64,000 nucleotides of DNA from Nymphaea colorata (taxonomy: Eukaryota > Streptophyta > Magnoliopsida > Nymphaeales > Nymphaeaceae): the NCBI RefSeq assembly GCF_008831285.2, contig NC_045151.1, positions 8,509,682 through 8,573,681 of the forward strand, given 5' to 3'. Positions within the stretch are counted from its first letter, which is position 1. Every line of letters starts with the position of its first letter. The notes beneath the pieces are model-generated. The model did not search any database. It was not told the DNA's origin and was given only the letters and a program-made list of their open reading frames with translations. A program made the position numbers and the translations under genes. Below, piece by piece: positions 26,530 to 37,499 of this stretch.

Positions 26530-28745
26530 TGTAACACTCGACTTTTGTAGGTGGGCCGGATCGGGTCCAGACCCGGACCCGAACCCACCAGCTTGAAGAG
26601 CCCGATGCGGGGGCTCTTCTCCCTCGTCTTCCTCTCAGTCTCCCTCTTCATTGCCTCTCATGCTGCAAGAGAGTATCCGACGCAGAGAAGAAGAAGGTGG
26701 AGGTGTGGCAATGGCAACTGAGGTGCACGGTGGCGGCGGCACGTAGGTGAGCCTTCGGTCTCTCCCTCTGTCTCTTCTTTCTTGTTCTTCTTCTTCCTCG
26801 CCCTTCACCGCACCTTTCCCTCTCTCTATTGCCCATCTCTCTCAATCGCAACATTCTCTCTCTCACCCTCATTGTCTCCCTCCTTCTGCTGCACTCTCCC
26901 TCTCTGCACGCTCTCTTTCTCTACATTCTCTCTTGCCCTCTCATCTCTCTCACTCTCTCTGTCTGTCTGCCCATCTCCCTCTATCAGTGCCCTCCCTTTG
27001 CCCACACTCTCTCACTGCTCGAGCTCTCTTGCCGTCTCTTTGGTTTCCTCCACTCTCTCTCCTGCACGCTTTCCTCTCTGCCCAAACCCTCTCGGTCAGT
27101 CTCCCCTCTTCGTCTGCACTCTTCCCTCACGTGCCTTGTCTCTCTCCCACTTCCCTCCTCTTGTGTCCTCTCTCACTCGTCTTCACCTCACTCACTGCCA
27201 GAGACCCTATTCTAATGGAAGCCCCTTCTTTTGCATTCTTTTTCACTCTTTTTTTACTATTTTGTGGCAGTTTGCTTGGATTGCAGCTTGGGGTCACGTC
27301 TTTCCCCTCGTAACAGCGAATAGAAGGCATTGGTGGTGGCGGTATCATATTATTTTTGCCACTAGGGAATCAATCGAACATTTGAGGTGGCTGCCAGGAG
27401 CATTGCAGTAGTTTGAACTCTAAGAGTGGGGTGAGCTAGGCCTAACCGAGCCTAAATTGTCTAATAAACTTTATTGGCGTTTGTATAATTATTGATTGAG
27501 CATGCTAGACTTAAGAGTTGATGTTTTAGGATGCATGTTAGCGAATTTGCTTTTTGGAGAAGGTCTAAGACTATTTTGGAGGGACGAGGATCCATGTGTA
27601 TATAGGTTGATTTTCAAAGCGATTAGGAAACATGGTAGAGACTTGATGTGGTTGAGAAGATATAGGACCATCATTACGAACATGTGGCACATGCTATTGT
27701 CGATGTGTGTATTAAGTTGTTGGTTGGAAAACAATATGTAAGTTGGTAAGCTTAATTGCGGGGATGACGTCTCGGCTTGAAAAGCAAGGGAGAAACGAAT
27801 TATTAATTAGTGCAATCGAAAGTGCAGAGCTTAAGTTGTCTGGTCACGGGAAGAGACCTATTGGAGGGCTTTGTGGGTCGATACTACCATCGACACCCTC
27901 TTGAGGCGATGACCTATGCCTCAATAATTATATTTCATACTTATAGAGATTATAAAGCGAAACGAGTAGAAATCTTATCGCTTGATTATGTTTGCAAATA
28001 CACCGGGCACATCGAGTAGACCTTGAGCGACAAGAATCGAAGCTCGAGGTGTTTTGGATGACGCGCGACAGGTATGGCTGCATTCCAGGCAAATACATGC
28101 ATGGCGCCAACCTTTGAATGTGTGTCTTTAGGATCATTAGATCATATGACTGTGTTGTGATTGAGTGAATATATGCATGTGATTGGATTGCTATGAAATA
28201 AGTTTCGTTTTGAAAATTACTATAAGTTTGGTTTTGAAAATTATTATGCAATTACATGTGCATGTTAGAAATGATAACTGCTTAGGATAGATGAGGTGGG
28301 GCATCGAGTCGAGTATCTTCTCGACCCCAATTGTGCATTAGAAAGCATCTTAAAATGATAATTGTCTGGAACAGCTACGTGCCAATCATAGATCGAGACT
28401 ACTCTCCATGGTTTGGCTAAGGTTTGAAAGATGTGATTGATGTGTGTGACTAATGTGAATGTTATGATGTGTTGCACATGCATTGTTGTGGGCATGAATG
28501 CAAATGAATGAAACTGAAGGGTAGTTGTACCCATAATGTTATGATGACTAGCTAAGAATGTTAATTGTGTGTGTAGCCCTCGTGTGGAGGCAATTGGAGG
28601 TATAGTTGCACTTACAAAGTGAACCAACCTCATAGCTAGCCGGTCATTTTGTGAATGAAAGAATAAGGGATGAGAGACCAGTAGGTTGTGGCTAAAAATC
28701 ACTGCGTTATTATTCTGTGTAAGTGGATTTGGTAAGCATAAATGA
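26530..28745 (+). repeat. Outer portion of the gypsy 5' LTR, in inverted orientation
   Basis: It begins TGTAACACTCGACTTTTG, the reverse complement of the end of the 14767-17205 LTR. It follows that LTR in reverse through the GGGTCCAGACCCGG stretch, a long CT-rich segment (26760-27480) and a 27490-28740 part matching 16.9-15.7 kb. This is the portion missing from the 21931 LTR copy. The CT-rich open frames inside (26747-27411) are low-complexity artefacts. Confidence 0.8.
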
Positions 28746-30550
28746 ATTGACAATCTAGAATATTTTCTAGTTTACAAGTTATAAAATCTTATATAAGCAT
28801 TCAAAAACATTGATTTAAGAATATGTTTGACATAATGATCACCCATATGGTTAGAATTTAGAACATAAAAAGTTATTATTTGAAATGTAATTGCAGAAGT
28901 GGCCAAACCCCTCTTTATAGTTAAGAGACCTCGAGTTGCAATGTGATTATGTAAGCTTTGTGCAACTATAGCATATATAATTCACTGTATACACCCAGGT
29001 TTTAGGTCCAACCAAGTTTTATCTCACATGTAGCTGGCTATGAAGTAGGACCCATAGTTTTTACTGCAAAAATATCGTTCTTTGTCATAATTTAGCCACA
29101 TCACCATTACACACCTGAGCATAGTTTTGTCAAAACAGCTGTTAGGACTTCTTCTCTATCATATAGGGAATGTATTCAACAAATTTTAGGACCATCTAAC
29201 CTTGTTTGATAGGTCTTTCATCATCCCAAACTTTGCCAATTGATCATATGTTCTATTTTGCTATTCTTCAGAGAACCCTTTTTTATCAACCTGAATTTTT
29301 TTTTTCTTTTTACTTTTTTGAATCAACCATACTCCGTCGGCCACATTTGCTTTTAAAGCTGTAGACTTACGACTTCACGTCGAGGGCATACGCTCATTTA
29401 AGTTTGCGTCTGCCTTCAAATTTATAAAATTGAAAAGAAAACAACAAACAACCTTAGGCTGGAAGCCTGGAACTCTCTTGTTTAAAGTAGTGCGCTAATA
29501 ATTGCCATGTGGGGCGTGTTTCAAGAAACACCTAAATGCAAGTCCTGCTTTGGGGTTATGTCCAAAAGTGGGCTCCTAAAGTTGAGAATTTCCTAATGTC
29601 ACCTGATTCGAAGGTATTGAACTGTTCACTCTTCCAGTTTCTTGCCTGAACCGAACCCCTTCATATCTGGTTGGATTTTTTTGCTCTGCTGGGGTTTCCG
29701 ACAAGCAAACGCCGACCAAACAAACTTCTGTTTCCTTTTCTTGCGTTATATCTTTCATTAGTGCCGTTTCCAGTTAGTGTCGTCGATTCAATGGAAGCAA
29801 GAAAACTTAGACAAAAATGCAAAATGTTATCAGGCTTGTTAATCAAATGCAGATAATTTTTCACCTTTTTACGCTGGAAACTTCATTGGTGAAGACGTAC
29901 GCAATTGAGGTAGGAAGGATGGCACCAGTTTGGGTTTGTTCCCGGAAGCTCTTCGTCGAAAGACTGCAAAAATAGGAAGACAAAATAAATGTGGCAGAGG
30001 AAACAGAAAATCAGAGAAGGCACGTTTTACAGTTTATTACAAATTCTAAGATGGCCTAACCATATATTAAACTGTTTCTAAAGGAAGTATAATGTATTCC
30101 TCCGAAGAGTTCTTAATTTTTTGAAAACCCAAGGGCCTGACTCCCCATGAAAGAAAAGGCTGATAGAGTTTGGATTAGGGTCGATTAGAAGTTTTCGGGG
30201 GAGCCATGAGCAGGTCCTAAAAGGTGTGAAGCTAGCAGGATGTCATAAGTTCAAAATTTAAAGGCATCCAATGCAGCAACAACACAAAATCATCTTTTTT
30301 CCGTTTTTTGTTTCTAACACATCACAAATGTGTAGGTGATCAAAATTATCTCCCATGGTCTTTGAACTCGGCTGATGACCAACGAACAATTCAGTATATC
30401 AATACCCTTGAATCTAGCATTAGCTGTATCAACTTGGAATCGTTGTAGGTGATCAAAAAGCACACTGCTTTTAGTTGAAAAAAGGGGAAAAAAAAGAGAT
30501 CTCAAGGATTTCTTTTCTTGTATTATTCATTATTTAAATAGTGAAATAAC
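28746..30550. other. Intergenic, no feature recognised
   Basis: AT-rich DNA with short unrelated open frames. Neither strand shows a recognisable protein segment, RNA gene or terminal repeat. Confidence 0.5.
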
Positions 30551-30963
30551 ATTAAGGATGTCAATGGATCGAACTCGGATAGGATATACCCTTAATGACA
30601 TCCACTTTTTCGGATATTCACATATTCAGATTCGACTACAAATAAAGAAAAGTCATGTCCGAATCTGAAAATCTGATTTTACAATCCGGAACTGAATCCA
30701 AATTTTTGAACCGGATTTGCCGCTTTTCAGAATGTAACAACATTAAATACATGATATTTATCTAAAAATGAATCTGATCCGAATGTGATCGGATATTTAT
30801 GTATATCCAAATCTGAATCCAAATCCGATTGGATATTTTTTAAATCCAAATCCGATCTGATTTCTTATTCAGATATTAAATTTTTTTCCATATCTGATTT
30901 TTTCGGATTGGTTTGGGTTTGGTCAGATATCTGATTCAATTCGGATATATTGACATCCCTAAA
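30551..30963. mobile_element. Small TIR element with GGATGTCAAT ends
   Basis: The left end reads TTAAGGATGTCAAT and the right end ATTGACATCCCTAA, a 14-bp inverted repeat with one or two mismatches. It encloses about 400 bp of repeated ATCCGAATCTGAT-like text and has no coding capacity. It resembles widespread plant repeats beginning with a GGATGTCAAT motif. Superfamily not assigned. Confidence 0.55.
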
Positions 30964-31076
30964 AAACCATAAGCTTCCACAAACTCTATTATAGACAATT
31001 CCAGAAAACAGAAGGGCAGCCAGACATATTTCCTTTGCATCTAAAAAATGACGAGAAGAAGCAATTGATATTGTGG

Positions 31077-31495
31077 CTATATGACTAAAGAGTAGCCGCC
31101 TTTAAGCATGTCAAAATTTGTAAGCCTTCTTCCAGCAAGGAAAGACTTGAAAAGGTAGAATACGCTCTTCACATACTTCTCGGTGAAAGGATCATATTCA
31201 TCCAATTGCTTCTGAATGAAGGTGCTTCCAAGCCTAATCACAGATGACTTGCTTTTAGATGAGGCCTTACATGGTCGTGTACAAATGTTGCACTGATCAG
31301 TGTCGCAAAACTCAAGGCCAATGACATAGTTGAGTACGTTAGTGCAATTGTCAGGATTTTTTGTCTCCGGGAAATTGCAGAGCTTGAGTATTGATTTGTA
31401 GGTGGTATCCACGATGCGCATAGCTCCACCAGCGGTTTACTGTACCCAGATTGTCATAGTAGTTGTTTGTCACTGGATCCCCACCTGTATAGGTA
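31077..31495 (-). pseudogene. Serine carboxypeptidase-like (S10) gene fragment with fused exons
   Basis: The minus strand from about 31490 reads GDPVTNNYYDNLGTVNRWW after a possible AG acceptor. After a one-base frameshift it continues MRIVDTTYKSILKLCNF..C..VLNYV..D.CNICTRPC, then DEYDPFTEKYVKSV, and ends LFKSFLAGRRLTNF. These match the middle of SCPL proteases (VGNP.TD.YYD..G, Y.SI...C, YDPCTE.YV) joined to the C-terminal SFLAGKPLP motif. The catalytic Asp and His region between them is absent. Missing exons and the frameshift mark a dead fragment. SCPL enzymes are secreted or vacuolar peptidases or acyltransferases. Confidence 0.7.
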
Positions 31496-31628
31496 TACTT
31501 ATTCACACATGGGTATCAAATTTCAAAGAGAAAAAGAAAAACAAAATGGCAAAGTTCAGGAAGGGGATAGCAGGAAAAGTTTAGGAAGAAGAACCAAGTA
31601 TATTAAGAATAATATGTACTGAACTTGG

Positions 31629-32059
31629 TGTAACAAAACAAATTATAGGTATAAACTATAAACCTATATTCTTGATGTCTCCCACAAAGTATACAATAGA
31701 CATTTTACACAAAGTATAGATATAAATCACTATTTTACACAAAAGGGACCTCTCACTGCAAGGAAGAACTGGAAAAAGGCACCAAAACCTCTTATTAATT
31801 AAATAACAATGAGCTTCCCAGAAGCATAAACACAAAAGGGGCAAAATGTCCATATTTCGACAAGGAGGGACTAGCTGTTGGGGTCCCAATGGCTAGAAAA
31901 CTAGACAGTCGGGTGTCCCCACAGCTCTAAAATGAGCTCAGGACCTCACAGCTAAGGAAAAAACAGAAAAATAAAAGACTAAAGCAATACAAAAAGCAAG
32001 AACAATACAAGTAAAATAAATAAAAATCCTAATACAAAAAACCATATCAAATCCTGACA
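31629..32059 (-). repeat. Probable 3' LTR of relic copia A
   Basis: The candidate LTR begins TGTAACAAAAC and ends ATCCTGACA. It is followed on the + strand by the pyrimidine stretch CCCCTCCTTCC, a polypurine tract on the minus strand. The decayed RNase H tail of copia A follows directly. The outer boundary is less certain because no second LTR or target duplication is visible. Confidence 0.5.
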
Positions 32060-33229
32060 CCCCTCCTTCCTTTAAACTTACAGTGTAATAACCAAAAGTT
32101 AGCTAAGGAGAAACAAGAAACGAAGAGATCCTAAGTCCTCTACTGAAACTCAGATGGAACATATAGAAAGTCAATAGTTTTCTTAAAAAAAAATTTCTCA
32201 CAAAATGACAATTCATTTCAGTGTGCTTGGTCTTTTCATGAAAGGTAATGGTCACTTGCAATATAAATGACACTCCTTGTCACAACATAAATTAGATGGT
32301 CCTTTAAGTTGAATTTTCATATCTCCAAGCAGACTCTTCAGCCAAACAACCTCCACAGTTGCTGCATCCATGGCCATATTCAGTTTCAACTTTCAATGGA
32401 TGAGAAGTTTTGTTGTTTCTTGCATTTCCATGACATTAGTGATGCACCTAGGAACACTAAAATAAAAATAGTGAAGTGTCGGTTATCGGGATCACTACAC
32501 CAGTCAACGTTAGTATAGGCAATTAATTCCAAGGTTGAAGAAGATGATATAAATAATCCCTTATTAATAGTATATTTGACATACAAACAATTCTCATGAC
32601 TGCTCTCATATGAACAGTGGTTAGAGTATGCTAAAACTGACTAAGTAGCAACATGAGCCACATCCACTACGTCGAGCCTTGAAATGATCAAATATGAGAG
32701 GGCACCAACCAATTGGTGATAAAGTATGGGATTCTCAAGAGGTTCCCCATCATTAATTCTCATTTTACTCCTGGAAATGTAGGTGTTTCCACAATCTTAT
32801 CATCAGATATCCCAAACCTGTTAACAATATCTGCAGATTTTTTAAAAATAAATAGCTCTCAGTGAATAACAAACTTAGAAAATATATTAGAAATCCTAAA
32901 TGTCATATCAAATTCTTGTTTTAAGAACTTCTTGATCTGGCGTACCTTTTTTTATCACTTCATGTTATAATCATCTCAGCAATATTAACTAAGTAATATA
33001 GCAATTCCATTAGCTAATTCTTTAATGAAAAGACTAGCATCAAATAACAAGATTTGAAGTTTTGTTTAATCATGGCCTTAATGAATCTATCATACCAGGC
33101 TTTTGATGCTTGTTTGAGTCCATAGAGAACATTTTTCAAATGAAGAACCTTACCTTTAGGAACTTCATGTCTTGGAAGAGGACTTACATATGCTTTTTCA
33201 CCTAATTTTCCATTTAGTAAAGCATTTGT

Positions 33230-33985
33230 CTAAGTCACACGGATGCTGCTATTTGGCAGCTGCACCGGAGTCATGTCGGGTGTGGGTGCGGCCCGGATTC
33301 GCACCCAGTGAAGGTCAACAAGAGCCAGGCGCGGTCAGCTGCACCCGACCAGTTTTGCCAATTTGGACGTGCAACCGGCTCGCGTCAAATGTGAGTCAGG
33401 TGCAGTCAAACCGTGTCAAGCTTATTTTCGTCATTTTTTGATACTTTTATTTTTTAAATTTTTAAGCCAAAAAACAAAGGATTAGGACACTATCGCCCTC
33501 TTTCTCGCCTCCCTGTGCATCCCTCATTCTCTCCTTCCCAGTGCATCCCTCTTTCTTTCCTTCCCGTCCTTTCTTTCCAGCAGGCATTGAAGATGTCTGG
33601 CGACTGAAATCTTCGAGTGGGTCGAACGACAGCCTGCAGCAACGTGCGACAGGTCTTTGAGTAGAAAGGCTGTTTCTCAGCCTCATTTCCAGTGGTTTCT
33701 TTGCCTTGTTTCCGGTGGTTTCTCAGCCTTATTCGGCAGCCCTATTTCCGACGGAATGGCAGTGTCTCAGCTGTACTTCTAGTGGTTACTCAACCTTATT
33801 TACTGAGCCATAACCATAACGATGTCAATATATCTTCAAAGCGTGACCTGTTGCTCCTTCTAATCTTGATGATGCGATGGAGAATCAAGAAAGTTGATAT
33901 ATTTGTATGTTAATTACTTCCATACTCTATTTTGTGAATATGTTATTCATTTTGAAATTTTTTGACATATATATATATATATGTA

Positions 33986-34019
<34 letters not shown>

Positions 34020-34128
34020 TGCATGTGTGTGCAGCCGTACCCCGCACCCTAACTTTTTGAAAATGGTCCGTACTCATACCCGCACCGGTACCCGTACCCG
34101 CACCCATACCCGTACCTATGTGACATAG
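33230..34128. mobile_element. hAT-like MITE copy 1 (CTATGTCACA family)
   Basis: The left end is CTAAGTCACACGGATGC and the right end GTACCTATGTGACATAG, matching the termini of copies 2 and 3. The interior holds an (AT)n run at about 33967-34015 and GGTACCCGTACCCGC-type subterminal repeats. Flanks (GCATTTGT versus TTGAAGAT) do not match. Copia coding sequence is missing across the site, which suggests a deletion at or after insertion. Confidence 0.7.
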
Positions 34129-34619
34129 TTGAAGATCCATCATCTACAACCTAATGACCAATGGCTTTCTTCTCCTCAGGTAAGGATTACCTTTTCCAAG
34201 TTTTACAAACCTTCTATTTCAGTGTCCAGGGCTTTTATCCAATGGATGTTGGCCAGTTTTATGATAGGTTGATAGTTCAGTATAGGAATGGATGGTAGTA
34301 AGACTCTTTCTAATGTTGGGAGAAAATGATTCATACGAAACAAATCTTTGAGGTGGCCCTTTTTGCCTCTCAGAATTTCTAATGGTAGGTTCAATGCTTG
34401 TCTGATCTCCTAAATCTTCTCTAGTAGGATCTCTTTTATGATAGGTAATTAATTCCTTAGTTGGCTCATTGTCATCATGGAGATATCAAGATTATGTGAA
34501 GGATCATTAATTGTAATGTTGATAACCTTTTTGACTTTCAGAATGCCCCAAAGAAAGAAAATTTAATAGCCTTAGAAAACAGTTCAGCATTTTGATTGTA
34601 TAAGATAGTGTTTTATGAG

Positions 34620-34885
34620 ACACCAAACCAGATTTTTGGAGGCAAAACAGCTTTTTTTGGAGTGTTTGGATGACACCAGCACTATCTCAAAAAACATTTT
34701 GGAATAAACCTGCTTTTTGAAAGGGATTAAATAACGTGGTCACCCCAGGTTACTCACAATGAGTTTTAAGTTTGTCATCTAAACACAAAAACCAATTTTA
34801 AAAAAAATAATTAAAAACCCACTCTTTACAAAACCAATTTTTTCGAAACAACATTTTATAAGGGTATCATCCAAACACACCCAAA
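34620..34885. mobile_element. Small AT-rich MITE-like insertion in copia A
   Basis: About 265 bp interrupts the copia A integrase-linker reading. It has an imperfect inverted repeat (GTGTTTTATGAGACACC at left, reverse-complement GTGTTTGGATGATACCC at right). GTGTTTGGATGAC recurs inside. Boundaries and superfamily are uncertain. Confidence 0.45.
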
Positions 34886-35115
34886 AACATCAATGGAGAT
34901 ATATTGCCTAAAATTCTTGAGGGCATTCTATTAGTCAAGTAAATAGAAGTCAAAAGCGCTTAGAAAGGAGTGTTTTAACAGTTTCAATAACGTGACTTTT
35001 TTTCTTTTAGGCATACCATTCTATTGTAAAGTTCTTGAACAAGACTATTGATAAACAATTTCATTAGCTTCTAAGTAGTATTTAAACATATTTGAAAGAT
35101 ATATTCCACCGGAAT

Positions 35116-35531
35116 CTATGTCACACGGGTACGGGTACGGGTACGATAAGGGTACGGGTATGGGTACGCGGACACGGTAATTTTCAAAATTTTAAGATAC
35201 GCGCACACGGTGAATTTTATATTCTAAAAAAGTAAAAAGGATAATAAAATAAAAAAAAACATTAAATTAATAATTCACTCTCACAATTTCATAAGTCATA
35301 AGAGAGAAAGTCTCAGATTCTCAAACAAAACATTGTTCATCACCAATTTCATAAGTAGTAAGAAAGAAAGTCTCAAACAAAACAAAGAATCTCGGGTTAG
35401 TAAAGTGGTTCGGATCGGGTCTGACCCAGACCCGATCCAAAACGTATCCTGCCGTGTCCAAGTGTCGGTATCCAAGTGTCGGAGTGTCGATACCGGTACG
35501 TGGCCCATTTTGCTGTGTTCGTGTGACATAG
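35116..35531. mobile_element. hAT-like MITE copy 2 with 8-bp target duplication
   Basis: Ends CTATGTCACACGGGTACGGG and CGTGTGACATAG form the family inverted repeat. Flanks are ACCGGAAT (35108-35115) and ACCAGAAT (35532-35539), 7 of 8 identical. It is 416 bp long and non-coding, with an internal GGGTCTGACCCAGACCC palindrome. The insertion lies inside copia A integrase. Confidence 0.85.
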
Positions 35532-35649
35532 ACCAGAATGAATTCTAAGAATCTTAATATTGGTTTTGAATTCATTTTTGACCAATTGACAAAAGATTTT
35601 GAAATATGCAAAGACCTCAACACTTGTGTTTTAAGAAATAAATACAAAC

Positions 35650-35741
35650 CTATGTCACATAGGTACGAGTACGGGTGCAGGTACGGGTACGAACCATTTT
35701 CAAAAAAATTGGGTGCGGAGGATACAGCCGTACACACACGC

Positions 35742-35808
<67 letters not shown>

Positions 35809-36289
35809 CACATATATATATCAAAAATTTGCAAACATATAATGAACTACCAAAAAAATACTTGGCTCCTTGCCCAATCCTAAATAAAACCAAAACGATA
35901 GACAGGAAAAATCAAGTTTTGGTGAATGATAAAAAAAGGAAAAAAAAAACACAGACCTAATGCAACAATTTTGATAGCATACAGACCCTATTCGACTGCT
36001 CACAAAAAAAACACATAACAATAAGCAGCACAGAAGTTTAAACGACTGCTAATGGGTTCCTAAGAAATGGTTTAAAACGTGAAAATGTAAAAAAAGGTTA
36101 ACATTAAAATCGGACAGAATTGGACTCGGTCAACTTTGACCGAGTCTAAAAAAGGTCGAAAATGACCTTGGGTGCATTGACCGTACCCGGTACGGTCGAC
36201 GCAGCACCTCTGCCGCACCCACGGGCGTACCGGTACCATACCCATACCGTGCGGGTACTCCTCTTAAGAGGAGTACCCGTGTGACATAG
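35650..36289. mobile_element. hAT-like MITE copy 3 with perfect 8-bp target duplication
   Basis: Ends CTATGTCACATAGGTACG and GTACCCGTGTGACATAG form the family inverted repeat. ATACAAAC flanks it on both sides (35642-35649 and 36290-36297). The 640-bp interior has an (AT) run at about 35746-35806 and a palindrome GAGTACTCC..AAGAGGAGTAC-like near the right end. An 8-bp duplication is the hallmark of hAT elements. It lies inside copia A integrase. Confidence 0.9.
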
Positions 36290-36590
36290 ATACAAACAGA
36301 TATAGTGAAATCATCAATGAAAGTAACATAAAAAGAGAACCACCCTTAGAAACAACTAGAACTAGACCACATACATCCAAATGAATTAGTTCAAACAGAA
36401 ATTTGCTAATATAATTGCTAATTCCAAAAAGAAAAGCCTTCATTTTTCCCAAAATGCATTCATTATAGGACAAATTTTCATCACAAAATTTCCTCAAAAA
36501 AAGACTAGTGTGACCTAGTTGTTGATGCTAAAGAGAAATATTTTATTTCTTTACACCATTATAAAAAGAGTCAAATAAATATAAAAAACT

Positions 36591-37312
36591 AATATAATAT
36601 AGGTTTCTTTTTTGAACGGCAGCTAGGACTATAAGAGTTCTAACAGATACGAGTTACTGGGGAAAGTTTTTCTCATAGTCTATACCATATTCTTGTGAAT
36701 ATCCCTTAGCAACTAATCTAGCTTTATACCTTTGAAGTGACTCATCACTCTTAGTTTTCACCTTGAAGACCCATCTACAACCTACTGCTTTCTTTCCCTC
36801 AAGAAGAGATTGTATTTCCCATGTCCTATATTTTTCTAATGCCTCTAATTCTATGTCCATGGCTTTTTTCCAATTATGATTTTGTGCTGCTTCATAATAT
36901 GTAGAGGGCTCGTCATAAGAGTGAATCATGGTCAGACATTTCCTAAATTTGGGAGAAAATGATTCATAGGAAACAAACTTTAAAGGTGGTTTAGAAGTTC
37001 TTTCAGATCTTCTAGTAGATTGTTCATCAATAGGATCTCTAACAATATCTTTTGTTCTTTTTCTATGGTATGTAATAAGTTCTTTTACAGGCTCACAACT
37101 TTCATCTGAAGTAGGAATATCCCTCATAGGTTCTTCATCCACACATCCATCTGATATAACCTAGTCATCTTCAAAATCATTCACAAAAGCAAGTAGTAAT
37201 TCATATAGGGAGGCATAGTCAACATCATCTTCAGGATCTATTTTCTCAAAACCTTTTTCTTGTTCAAGAAAAACCACATTTCTTGAAACATAAAGTTTAT
37301 CTTTTCCGACAT
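36591..37312 (-). mobile_element. Copia fragment B (linker and start of RT)
   Basis: The minus strand reads KLYVSRNVVFLE (about 37290), the variable linker, EALEKYRTWEIQ, AVGCRWVFKVK and RLVAKGYSQEYGIDYEKNFPQ (36660), with VRTLIVLAAVQK beyond. The linker resembles the same region of relic A (ELITYHKR.., FVSYESFSP), so A and B are one family. B is cut off on its right by copia c's LTR and passes directly into A's pre-integrase region at about 36590, an abnormal junction. Confidence 0.7.
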
Positions 37313-37499
37313 TGTAACTGTTACAAGAGAGAGAGAGAGGCAGCAAAAAAGTATCTTGCATTACGTGACCCTAATCTCTATTAAGAGATTAGGGTTAGGG
37401 AAAATTACAAGAGAAGTCCACTAAAAATAACAAAACATTTAAAGAGACCTTCCCTAACTTCCTAATATTTCAGAAAACCCCTTTTTTGTATCTTTAACA
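37313..37499 (-). repeat. 3' LTR of copia c
   Basis: It begins TGTAACTGTTACAAGAG and ends GTATCTTTAACA. It is followed by CTCCCCCTCAAGC, a polypurine tract on the minus strand. It is homologous to the copia f LTR at 52415-52613, sharing GAGATTAGGGTT and TTTAAAGAGACC. Confidence 0.8.

Larger units (their letters stand above)
32060..36590 (-). mobile_element. Relic Ty1/copia A, heavily decayed, with nested MITEs
   Basis: Minus-strand order: pre-integrase/integrase start about 36540-36300 (LGHTS, FELIHLDVCG). Integrase continues at 35640-35540 ([13 protein letters not shown]) and 35110-34880 (NGMPKRKKSHVIETVKTLLS). The linker is at about 34600-34150 (KRDPTREDLGDQTSIE). RT is at about 33225-32700 (LYGLKQASKAWYDRF) and RNase H at 32590-32200 (LELIAYTNVDW, MSWKCKKQQNF). 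The gene order is that of Ty1/copia. Three hAT-like MITEs and one other element split the frames. About 200 bp of RT is missing at the first MITE. Many stops; this is the oldest layer of the nest. Confidence 0.75.

Noticed and set aside
26747-27411. Long overlapping + strand open frames rich in Ser, Leu and Pro
   Set aside because: They come from CT-rich low-complexity sequence inside an LTR, are open in several frames at once and resemble no family.
33967-35806. (AT)n runs as independent features or origins
   Set aside because: They lie inside members of the MITE family and are explained as internal microsatellites.
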